A stretch of DNA of 51,289 nucleotides from Eutrophovita sp913057845 (GTDB taxonomy: Bacteria > Pseudomonadota > Gammaproteobacteria > Burkholderiales > Eutrophovitaceae): NCBI GenBank assembly GCA_963925895.1, contig CAWUVH010000018.1, forward strand, positions 1 through 51,289, written 5' to 3'. The translations under genes and the position numbers were made by a program. Each line of letters begins with the position of its first letter. Within the stretch, counting starts at the first letter, position 1. Of this stretch, positions 44,346 to 51,289 are shown piece after piece. The notes under the pieces were generated by a model. That model was not told where the DNA came from, made no database searches, and was given only the letters and a program-made list of their open reading frames with translations.

Positions 44346-46055
44346 TTAAATCTTGGCGCTATCCGCTTTGATCTTGTTATTCAAAATCTCATCGTTTTCA
44401 GAATAATCCACTGGACAATCAATTAAGTGAACCCCAGGTGTTGATAAGCACGTATTAAGGGTTTCCATAAGATTCTCCGAACTGCTGACACGATGACCGT
44501 GCGCGCCATAACTTTCAGCGTATTTCACAAAGTCTGGGTTGCCATACTCAAGTCCCCAATCAGCAAAGCCCATGTTGGCCTGCTTCCAACGAATCATTCC
44601 GTAGCTCGAATCATTAAGAATCAAAACAACAATATTCATCTTCAGACGAACCGCAGTTTCCATCTCTTGGGAATTCATCATGAAACCACCATCACCACAA
44701 ATCGCCATGACCTTACGTTCCGGATAGACAAGATGAGATGCCATAGCAGATGGTAAGCCTGCCCCCATTGTTGCGAGCGCATTATCCAGCAAGACTGTAT
44801 TTGACTGGTGAGCGGTGTAGTTTCGGGCAAACCAAATTTTATAGACACCGTTATCCAAACAAATCATCCCGTCGTCAGGCATCACTTTGCGGATATCAGC
44901 CACGAGTCGCTGTGGGTATATAGGGAAACGTGGGTCATCTGAGCCTTCGACAATATTTTTATCGTGATGCTCCTTAACTTCCATCATTCGAGTGAAGTCC
45001 CACTTCATGTCACTTCTTTCCGACAGTCCTGTTTTGATTTGCCATATTGCATTTGCAATATCACCCACCACTTCTAACTGTGGGAAATAAACCGGGTCAA
45101 CTTCAGCACTTCTAAACGAGATGTGAATGACCTGGGTGCCCTCTGAAACAAGAACCGGATCATTTTCTGACGAGTGGTTAGACTCCTCGTCCCTCGCCGT
45201 ACCGTGACTCATAAAAAATGGTGGCTTCTCGATAACATCGTGACCGACATTAATGATTAAATCTGCCGCCTCTATTGCTCTGTGAACATAATCACTGGCC
45301 GAAAGTGCAGCACACCCCATAAACAGAGGATGTCGCTCATCTATCACACCCTTACCAAGCTGAGTACTGACAAAAGGAATTCCTGTTTGCTCCACAAGCT
45401 CTGTGAGCATTTTACTGGTGAGTTTTCGATTACCTCCGGCACCAACGACCAAAATAGGACGCTTTGCCTTTGCGATTTTATCTACTGCTGCTTTGATAGA
45501 CTTGTCTTCAGGAACAGGTCTTCGAACAGAAGAGGCCTTGATCGGAAGTTCGTCTGAGTGCTCGTCGGCAATATCCTCAGGCAGTTCCAAATGAACCGCT
45601 CCCGGCTTTTCCTCTTCAGCCAAACGAATCGCTTCACGTACTCGACTAGGGATATTGTCTGCAGAAACAATTTGATGCGCATACTTCGTGATGGGCTTCA
45701 TCATCTCTACGACATCTAATATTTGAAAGCGTCCTTGCTTTGACTTCTTAACGGGCTTTTGTCCCGTGATCATCATCATAGGCATGCCGCCGAGCTGAGC
45801 GTAAGCCGCAGATGTTGTGAAGTTGGTGGCGCCGGGGCCTAGAGTTGAAATACACACACCGGTCTTACCCGTTAACTTGCCATAAACTGCAGCTATGAAA
45901 CCCGCCGCTTGTTCGTGCCGCGTCAGGATTAATTTAATTTTTTTAGATCGCGATAGGCTGTCAAGAAAATCTAAGTTCTCTTCTCCAGGGATTCCAAAAA
46001 TATATTCGACGCCCTCTTCCTCTAGTGCTTTTACAAACAAATCTGAACCTTTCAT
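44346..46055 (-). CDS. Thiamine-diphosphate enzyme, acetolactate synthase large-subunit type
   Basis: This 569-residue protein has the three-domain ThDP fold. The catalytic Glu lies in LTRHEQAAGFIAAVYGKLTG near residues 44-63. STLGPGATNF and GGMPMMMITGQKP match acetohydroxyacid synthases. The cofactor motif begins ICGDGGFMMNSQEMETAV and ends VLILNDSSYGMI. A polar insert near residue 285 (TARDEESNHSSENDP) is unusual. No small regulatory subunit follows; instead an aldehyde dehydrogenase does. It is therefore more likely catabolic than the biosynthetic IlvB. Other ThDP decarboxylases such as sulfoacetaldehyde acetyltransferase are possible. AAGGAG precedes the ATG. Confidence 0.88.
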   Translation of the reverse strand: MKGSDLFVKALEEEGVEYIFGIPGEENLDFLDSLSRSKKIKLILTRHEQAAGFIAAVYGKLTGKTGVCISTLGPGATNFTTSAAYAQLGGMPMMMITGQKPVKKSKQGRFQILDVVEMMKPITKYAHQIVSADNIPSRVREAIRLAEEEKPGAVHLELPEDIADEHSDELPIKASSVRRPVPEDKSIKAAVDKIAKAKRPILVVGAGGNRKLTSKMLTELVEQTGIPFVSTQLGKGVIDERHPLFMGCAALSASDYVHRAIEAADLIINVGHDVIEKPPFFMSHGTARDEESNHSSENDPVLVSEGTQVIHISFRSAEVDPVYFPQLEVVGDIANAIWQIKTGLSERSDMKWDFTRMMEVKEHHDKNIVEGSDDPRFPIYPQRLVADIRKVMPDDGMICLDNGVYKIWFARNYTAHQSNTVLLDNALATMGAGLPSAMASHLVYPERKVMAICGDGGFMMNSQEMETAVRLKMNIVVLILNDSSYGMIRWKQANMGFADWGLEYGNPDFVKYAESYGAHGHRVSSSENLMETLNTCLSTPGVHLIDCPVDYSENDEILNNKIKADSAKI

Positions 46056-46066
46056 ACAAACTCCTT

Positions 46067-46083
46067 TTTCAATTTAATTGAAA
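46067..46083. promoter_or_regulatory. Palindrome upstream of the ThDP enzyme gene
   Basis: A 17-base inverted repeat (half-site TTTCAATT around one central base) lies right before the AAGGAG of the acetolactate synthase-like gene. Its position suits a repressor operator, or it may affect mRNA folding. It is very AT-rich, so chance occurrence is possible. Confidence 0.3.
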
Positions 46084-46135
46084 TTATTTTAATAAACCCC
46101 CACACACTACCCTACAAAAAAATCAACTAAAAATA

Positions 46136-46591
46136 CTAGCGCTCAAAATCACATAAGCCCGATCGACTAAAAAATTTCCGTTCCACATCTTTGTCTTTGC
46201 CTTTCTCACTGGCGATCTCCACAACCAAAGATACTGCCTCAAATCTCATCGAGGTCTTATCAATAAGGATCATACTCCCTCTGGCAAACCCATCAACCTC
46301 AGCGCCACGACTCAACACAAGTACTGAGTCACTATTTACATGTGTCACCAGCGGGCTCTCAACGTCACCAATCATCGGGTTTATCTGGGTCTCAACAAAA
46401 CCTTGAGCTGAGCCCTTTAAAGTCAACTCATAAGGCGCAGATGGCCTGTCTGAGCGACACACATACGTCTCAGCATGCGACATCGATGCAAATGCACCAG
46501 TAATACCGCACATCACGATTAATCGTGGGAGCCCCCCCAAATACCACAACAAGCCATGACTCGGCATCGGCTTAAGTCTTAGCGAAAACAA
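46136..46591 (-). CDS. Secreted protein of unknown function (46136)
   Basis: This 151-residue protein has an N-terminal hydrophobic region (about residues 12-40) ending ASMSHA, which reads as a signal peptide, perhaps with a start at an internal Met (M9 or M27). The mature part has two cysteines (YVCRSDRP and SGLCDFER) that may pair, and a beta-rich middle. I recognise no family. It follows, after three bases, the 73-residue secreted protein gene, so the two are co-transcribed. Confidence 0.6.
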   Translation of the reverse strand: MFSLRLKPMPSHGLLWYLGGLPRLIVMCGITGAFASMSHAETYVCRSDRPSAPYELTLKGSAQGFVETQINPMIGDVESPLVTHVNSDSVLVLSRGAEVDGFARGSMILIDKTSMRFEAVSLVVEIASEKGKDKDVERKFFSRSGLCDFER

Positions 46592-46594
46592 GCA

Positions 46595-46816
46595 CTACTC
46601 TTTTCCCTTCACTCTGCGACAATCCATTACCTTACTGGGATCTAGAGCTGGACAAAAATAGGCTGCATCTCCTTTTTGCAATATGAAATACATACCGCCC
46701 GCAGCCACAGTAGCGGCGGACTTGATCTCGAAGCCATCCACGAGAAGAGAGTCAATTGATCTGGCTTGAACTACTGTAGGAATCAAAAGAATTAAGAAAA
46801 CAAATATTTTTTTCAT
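46595..46816 (-). CDS. Small secreted protein of unknown function (46595)
   Basis: With ATG 46816 the product is 73 residues, with a signal peptide (MKKIFVFLILLIPTVVQA) and a mature domain of about 55 residues. Two cysteines (AYFCPALD and VMDCRRVKG) fit one disulfide. The longer frame to 46852 only adds a leader that spoils the signal peptide. The GGMYFILQKGDAAYFCP segment has no family that I recognise. It lies between a membrane-anchored protein gene and another small secreted protein gene on the same strand. Confidence 0.65.
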   Translation of the reverse strand: MKKIFVFLILLIPTVVQARSIDSLLVDGFEIKSAATVAAGGMYFILQKGDAAYFCPALDPSKVMDCRRVKGKE

Positions 46817-46893
46817 GGTTATTCCCATCAATTCTAATAAAGGTATGAACAATCACTTTTGTCGAGGATACACAGGAACCTCAACAAACAATA

Positions 46894-47913
46894 CTACTCA
46901 TCGTCGGTAACTTCGGAATTAAACCCTCTACCGGGTGGTTGATAACTGAGCAGCACCATAAGCTCTTTAATACCAGGGGAAATTTGGTCAGGGATAGCAT
47001 ATTGATTTTCGTTCCGATCAAATGCCACTCGAACCGGCGTTCCTTTGGCATTTAACGAATTCGTTAGCAACAGGTCACCTGGTGACCAAAAAGGTGATTT
47101 TTTAAAATTCGTTACTAAATCCGTACTGAATTGCTTCCCGCACTCTTCTTTAAATTTAATGGGCTCATCCTCAGCCACATCCATGCAGTCCGCATCAGTC
47201 CAACTCCCTGCTATTGGGATCCGTAACACCTCTAGGATTGATCTGCCTGTGCTGAGATAAATGCTGAGATCTGTCGTGGCAATGTCTGCACCAAACCAAT
47301 CGACTTTCTTCGTCAAGGCCAAGATGCCACTTTGACCTATCTTAACAAGCCCGAAACGCAAATTCTTTTCATTGGTTTGAATCGTTTGATAACCAGAATC
47401 TCCAGCAACGAATGTTTTCTTACCTTCCCGTGATAAATGGATCAAGCGAAAGGAACGACACACTTGCTCTCTACATAACTTAGAGACATCGACTCCGGCT
47501 GAGTCGATCGGCTCACCTGTGATAGCAATATAAGCTTCTTCTCGGCCATCTATCGGCTGAATCCAGACGTTCACCGAATCAATGCAGTTTTTAACGTCAA
47601 TTCCTTCAGATTCGATGTAATAACAAAACGTTTGTATCAAACTGTCGAATCTTTTGACCTCGATATTCAAGATGTTACCCAGCTTTTCTTTCACCCAGAA
47701 TGGGTTAGATCGCACAGTGTTGTAGCCATCTTTATCGATGTCCACCTCTAAAACAAAGTTTTGTCTGATGCTAACACTCGTCGACTGTTCAATGCCGCCT
47801 GAAGACCCAATCCGCAAGTCTTCCGTCGAGAAGACATGAATCTGATAGACGTTTAGGCCTGCAGACAATACAAGTAAGACAAAAAGAAGCCAAAAGGTGA
47901 AACGACTTATCAT
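46894..47913 (-). CDS. Membrane-anchored periplasmic protein of unknown function
   Basis: This 339-residue protein has a single N-terminal hydrophobic helix (FWLLFVLLVLSAGLNVYQIH, residues 7-26) with no clear cleavage site, so it is probably a signal anchor with the rest in the periplasm. The domain has about seven cysteines, including KLCREQVC. Two similar phrases, NPFWVKEKLGN near residue 80 and SPFWSPGDLL near residue 275, hint at an internal repeat. I cannot assign a family. It is the first gene of a three-gene run with 46595 and 46136, and is divergent from the large FecR-domain gene. Confidence 0.65.
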   Translation of the reverse strand: MISRFTFWLLFVLLVLSAGLNVYQIHVFSTEDLRIGSSGGIEQSTSVSIRQNFVLEVDIDKDGYNTVRSNPFWVKEKLGNILNIEVKRFDSLIQTFCYYIESEGIDVKNCIDSVNVWIQPIDGREEAYIAITGEPIDSAGVDVSKLCREQVCRSFRLIHLSREGKKTFVAGDSGYQTIQTNEKNLRFGLVKIGQSGILALTKKVDWFGADIATTDLSIYLSTGRSILEVLRIPIAGSWTDADCMDVAEDEPIKFKEECGKQFSTDLVTNFKKSPFWSPGDLLLTNSLNAKGTPVRVAFDRNENQYAIPDQISPGIKELMVLLSYQPPGRGFNSEVTDDE

Positions 47914-48038
47914 AAGAAGGTCGAGCGCAGTGTTGATGTGGCAAATTATACTGAATGTCGCCGCCTTCCACGCTGCATCACCAAAAAAATGTTCGTGATA
48001 AACTGTCAGTATGCTTCTTTTCAGTAACTGTCACTGCC

Positions 48039-51000
48039 ATGAAGCTACTTAGCGCCTATCGTTTAAGTGCGTTTCTAATGCTGGCGCTACTCACCAGCTC
48101 ATTCGCGATGGCGCAGGAAACCATCGGTGTTGTAGCAGCACTTTCTGGCACTGCAAGCATCGTTCGTAATTCGGTAGAAATACCAGCCAAAAGTGGCACC
48201 CCTATCTTTGAAAACGACATCATTAATTCTGATGTCAATTCTCGCGTACAGATCCTACTCAAAGACCAGACCGCAATTAATCTTGGCGCAAATGCATCGC
48301 TGACAATAGACGCCTTCGTCTACAGTGATGAGGCTCAGAATGTCGCGGTCAAAGTATCAAAAGGTGCCTTTAAGTTCATCTCGGGCAAAGTCGCTACTAA
48401 AAACCCAGAGAAGGTTACCGTCGAAACACCGGTTGCAACAGTCGGCGTTAGAGGAACCGAGTTCGTGGGTGTCATTAATACGCAAGAAACGACAATCGCC
48501 CTACTGGATGGAAAAATTGAGGTTTCTAATGTTCTTGGGTCACAGCTCGTTGAGGTGCCGGGTTTCGGCGTTTCAATTGACCCCGCAGGACTCATCAGCC
48601 CACCCGTTAAGTTCACGCAAAGTGAGCTTGAAGCCGTGTTGAACGCAGTTGCAATCGATAACAATGAGAAAAATGAATTAGAAAACAATGAAGCCACTGA
48701 CGAAACCTTAACCGAAGACGAGGGGGATGAAGGCACGGATTCCGGTGAGAACGAAGTCGGCGAAGAAACTGACTCGGAAGAGGATACAGGCCCTCCTCGG
48801 CCTGGCGACGGATCACCCAATGAGGATGAATCCGGACCTGACGACGAATCGAGACTTAATGATGAACCAGGAACTGACGATGGATTAGGACCTGAGGGTC
48901 AAGCTGGGCCTGAGGGCCAAGCTGGGCCGGATGACGAGTTTGGGCCGGATGACGAGTTTGGGCCGAATGATGAGTTTGGGCCGAATGATGAGTTCAGACA
49001 GGATGATGAGTTCAGACAGGATGATGGGTTCGACCCTAATGACGAGTTTAATAGTTTTAGGCGCGATGACGACTACAACTATGATGAGGACTTCGGCAAT
49101 GATGGTGGCGACATGTTTGGTGGCCTGTGGACACTGGATAGCTTTGATGAGTCTTACGATTCTGAATACGACGTAGAAAGCGTCTTCTTTGAAGACGATC
49201 AATACCGCGGTGAGCTATGGACGGATTTAGGTGGCGAGAGAGTCGTGATGAGCGCCTATGCTGTTGCCGGTAGCGATGAGTTCAGCACTAATGACTTCAG
49301 AAATGAAATCATTAATGATCTTAATGTTGGTGCAGCCGTTGCATTTTTCGATGAAATTGGCATCAGCACCGATAATTTATTTTTTGGGGTACGTGAGTTC
49401 ATTCAATTCGAAATCGAGACTCCAGAAGGGGAAGAAGAGGCAACAGGCTTACGATTTAATACAATATCGGAGTTCTTTGTTCCAGAGAATATTGCTAACT
49501 CGACATTCATTGGAGTCGCTGGGGCCCAAGGTCCGCTGACGTTTTCTTTTGATCCAAACGTACCCGAGGGTAGAGATGAACGAGCACTCTTTAATTTAAA
49601 TTCATCAACAGGTGAATTTGGGTTTATTGAACCACCGGATTTTGAGCGCCCCAGAGATTTTGACGGCGATAACGGCTATCTCGTTCACTTAGTTGTCACT
49701 GATGGGGTTTCTACAATACGAGGCGTGAAAGATACTGTCGTTCAAAATCTTAACGCTCCCGACGCAGGTGCATTCACGTCTGATAGAGGTGTAGTTCAAG
49801 CGTCAGATATCGGTGATCTGCTCGTCAATGATTGGTCTCAATTCATCCTGCTCGCGCAAGACGGAATTATCGATTTCGACGTGCCATCGGGAGACCTTAA
49901 CCCTTCCGTTCCCGCATGCGATTCGAGCGGTGCATGTCTAACATTTACCTTATTTCAGTTTGCATACAGCACGATAACCGACTTTGTGAATATTAGTGCG
50001 CAGGGATCCTTCACGGGTTTAACCGTCGCTGGCGCTCAGACCAGTGGGACCTTCGGAATCACCTTTAGACCTCATCCAATAGCAGACTTCATAACCAACG
50101 CCACTCCTGGCGCATTTGCCATTTCAACACGTGACCTTGGCGACAGCCGATTCTTAACATTAGATGCGGAAGATGATTTTCAGGCTCGCGATACAGATAA
50201 CAATAGAATCGTAGATAATATCGCCGTGACGGTTGAACATAGACTCAATCGATCGACGGCGGGCGACGGCACCGTGGTTACTAGCCATGCACACGTGAAT
50301 CTTCTCGGAACCAACGCTTCAAACGAAATAGTCGCCGGAACTGGCATTATTGTCGAAATAGGACAACCAGGTGTGTCCGCTGATAACAGTTCATTCTTTT
50401 TAAGCAGTCTTACGCCTACCATCGAGGAAAACACCACCACACCGATATCACTCAAATTTCGTAAGATAAATAACGTTCCTGTTAGCCTTGTTCTCGATCC
50501 AAATGAACGGCCTCGAGACGGGGATCTCTTCACCGTTACGGACGACCCAGACTGTGCAACGTCAAGCACGGATTCCTGTTTTTTTCTCACACCGCGTTTC
50601 ACTTTTGATTTCGAAGATCCTAGGGATCAAGGTAACCAAAATGAACTCGAGTTATTCTTACGTTTTTTCAGCTCGCAAGGTAGGGAAGAGCTCATCCTCA
50701 GGCCCACTATCGTCGATGTTAGTGCTGCGGGTGGTGATCTAAACTTAAGCGACTTTCAGCAATTTTTTGGCGGCAGCTTAGAGAACTTCACAGGGAGCTT
50801 AACCCCCATCACGGACTCATGGGATAGCGTAGAAGAAGGCCTACCCTCAGTCGGCGTTTATACCTGGGACCTCGACACGTCCGCACTCAATCAAGCCTGT
50901 AATGGCAGCCAGTGCGCCGGATACTCCACAATCAAAGCACAATACGACCGGCACTTTCGTACGATAACCTTCCGAGCGACTGGAACATTCTCAAATACGC

Positions 51001-51289
51001 CCAGTCTTGGAACCGCCATATCGGGGACGTTCGATGTTTATTTTAATCATCACGATATCACTTCATTTGCCAGCGCCAATCCGGACGAGTTTGGCACCTT
51101 CAACTTCACAACCAATGCGTCTGCTGAAAGTGGTGTTGGTATCGCCACCAATAAAATTGACACAATTGGATTTTCTAGTGAAGCAATTTCATTGGTGGAC
51201 ACAGTCACAGTAAGGGATACAGATGGTAACGACGTCTCCTCAAGCGTTGCTCTTGGGCTAGGTTTTAATTTCACCAACCCCACATCAGG
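48039..51289 (+). CDS. Very large secreted FecR-domain protein with repeated cadherin-like/beta modules (3' end outside window)
   Basis: An uninterrupted frame runs from ATG 48039 to the window edge, 1083 codons without a stop. A signal peptide (cut near AMA-QE, residue 25) is followed by a FecR domain to about residue 205, with the hallmark ETPVATVGVRGTEFVG near 129-144. It shares VSIDPAGLISPPVKF with its two paralogs on the left. Residues about 208-351 are acidic and contain nine hexapeptide repeats. A beta-rich segment to about residue 485 has no match that I know. Two bipartite units follow, each with a cadherin-like part (ALFNLNSSTGEFGFIEPP in the first) and a module of about 190 residues with a Cys pair. 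No lipobox, LPXTG-like signal or secretion partner is visible. A surface or matrix role is inferred. Confidence 0.88.
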   Translation, partial: MKLLSAYRLSAFLMLALLTSSFAMAQETIGVVAALSGTASIVRNSVEIPAKSGTPIFENDIINSDVNSRVQILLKDQTAINLGANASLTIDAFVYSDEAQNVAVKVSKGAFKFISGKVATKNPEKVTVETPVATVGVRGTEFVGVINTQETTIALLDGKIEVSNVLGSQLVEVPGFGVSIDPAGLISPPVKFTQSELEAVLNAVAIDNNEKNELENNEATDETLTEDEGDEGTDSGENEVGEETDSEEDTGPPRPGDGSPNEDESGPDDESRLNDEPGTDDGLGPEGQAGPEGQAGPDDEFGPDDEFGPNDEFGPNDEFRQDDEFRQDDGFDPNDEFNSFRRDDDYNYDEDFGNDGGDMFGGLWTLDSFDESYDSEYDVESVFFEDDQYRGELWTDLGGERVVMSAYAVAGSDEFSTNDFRNEIINDLNVGAAVAFFDEIGISTDNLFFGVREFIQFEIETPEGEEEATGLRFNTISEFFVPENIANSTFIGVAGAQGPLTFSFDPNVPEGRDERALFNLNSSTGEFGFIEPPDFERPRDFDGDNGYLVHLVVTDGVSTIRGVKDTVVQNLNAPDAGAFTSDRGVVQASDIGDLLVNDWSQFILLAQDGIIDFDVPSGDLNPSVPACDSSGACLTFTLFQFAYSTITDFVNISAQGSFTGLTVAGAQTSGTFGITFRPHPIADFITNATPGAFAISTRDLGDSRFLTLDAEDDFQARDTDNNRIVDNIAVTVEHRLNRSTAGDGTVVTSHAHVNLLGTNASNEIVAGTGIIVEIGQPGVSADNSSFFLSSLTPTIEENTTTPISLKFRKINNVPVSLVLDPNERPRDGDLFTVTDDPDCATSSTDSCFFLTPRFTFDFEDPRDQGNQNELELFLRFFSSQGREELILRPTIVDVSAAGGDLNLSDFQQFFGGSLENFTGSLTPITDSWDSVEEGLPSVGVYTWDLDTSALNQACNGSQCAGYSTIKAQYDRHFRTITFRATGTFSNTPSLGTAISGTFDVYFNHHDITSFASANPDEFGTFNFTTNASAESGVGIATNKIDTIGFSSEAISLVDTVTVRDTDGNDVSSSVALGLGFNFTNPTS
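48888..49049 (+). repeat. Nine 18-base tandem repeats in the FecR-domain gene
   Basis: The hexapeptides run GPEGQA (two), GPDDEF (two), GPNDEF (two), RQDDEF, RQDDGF, DPNDEF. The paired near-identical DNA copies suggest growth by duplication of single or double units. The frame is preserved because the period is 18 bases. The acidic residues resemble flexible calcium-binding linkers. Confidence 0.9.
49500..50310 (+). repeat. Bipartite protein unit, copy 1
   Basis: This unit has a cadherin-like part with FDPN, then ALFNLNSSTGEFGFIEPPDF, then PRDFDGDNGYLVHLVV, followed by the beta-rich module with a Cys pair (ACDSSGAC) and SGTFGITFRPHPIADF. It aligns in order with copy 2 at 50393-51289 and with the C-terminus of the FecR-domain protein at 3086. 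Confidence 0.65.
50393..51289 (+). repeat. Bipartite protein unit, copy 2 (may continue past the window)
   Basis: Matching landmarks are LDPNERPRDGDLFTVT, FDFEDPRDQGN, a Cys pair (ACNGSQC), FRATGTFSNTP, SGTFDVYFNHHDITSFAS and finally DTVTVRDTDGNDVSSS. Copy 1 has RDTDNNRIVDNIAVTV in the equivalent place. Similarity is clear in order and spacing although identity is low, so the duplication is old. Confidence 0.65.

Noticed and set aside
48335..48820. Minus-strand frame of 161 codons, Ser/Pro-rich
   Set aside because: It mirrors the acidic coding strand of the FecR-domain gene; acidic codons read backwards give Ser/Pro.

Overview
The window is chromosomal DNA of a gammaproteobacterium with moderate GC, probably marine and uncultured; genus cannot be decided from the sequence. 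The evidence is gene order. A block nadB / rpoE-rseA-rseB-mucD-lepA-lepB-rnc-era-recO-pdxJ-acpS-nagZ has the order known from Pseudomonas-like gammaproteobacteria. A second block is thrS-infC-rpmI-rplT-pheS-pheT-ihfA-merR-like-tRNA-Pro, and a third is surE-pcm-nlpD. No rRNA, phage, insertion sequence or CRISPR array is visible; the middle 36 kb is ordinary core genome.

Layout. (1) 1-5.4 kb, accessory: the tail of a gene entering from the left; an inverted, decayed copy of a small Cys-rich secreted protein next to its intact relative; two secreted FecR-domain proteins on the minus strand; and a GC-richer glutathione S-transferase between them. (2) 5.6-12.4 kb: a short-chain dehydrogenase, a complete dTDP-L-rhamnose operon (rfbBDAC), a photolyase, a DUF411 copper-type protein and a Sel1-repeat protein. 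(3) 12.6-17 kb: an rRNA/tRNA methyltransferase, a tRNA-Gly/Cys/Leu cluster with its own promoter, and an overlapping operon of uracil-DNA glycosylase, uvrC and pgsA. (4) 17-32 kb: efp, the nagZ-to-lepA operon, the envelope-stress operon (sigma-E, its anti-sigma factors and a periplasmic protease), then nadB-ygfZ-NRDE on the plus strand. (5) 32-42 kb: nlpD-pcm-surE without rpoS beside it, tRNA-Pro, and the translation operon down from thrS. infC uses a rare ATA start codon there. (6) 42-48 kb: a DUF481 outer-membrane protein, an aldehyde dehydrogenase plus acetolactate synthase-like operon, and three secreted or membrane-anchored proteins of unknown function. (7) 48 kb to the end: a very large secreted FecR-domain protein that runs off the right edge.

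The most unusual content is a family of secreted FecR-domain proteins at both ends of the window. The family architecture is signal peptide, FecR domain, long acidic tandem-repeat linker, then one or more bipartite units made of a cadherin-like segment plus a beta-rich module of about 190 residues that I do not recognise. One member has the FecR domain only, one has a single bipartite unit and one has at least two. The fragment at the left edge looks like the end of another. No FecI-type sigma factor or TonB receptor lies nearby, so these are not conventional iron-signalling anti-sigma factors. A surface or matrix role is inferred, not shown.

Other points worth following up are the EF-P with arginine at the modified tip position together with a dTDP-rhamnose operon, and the hierarchically nested repeats in the acidic linker.
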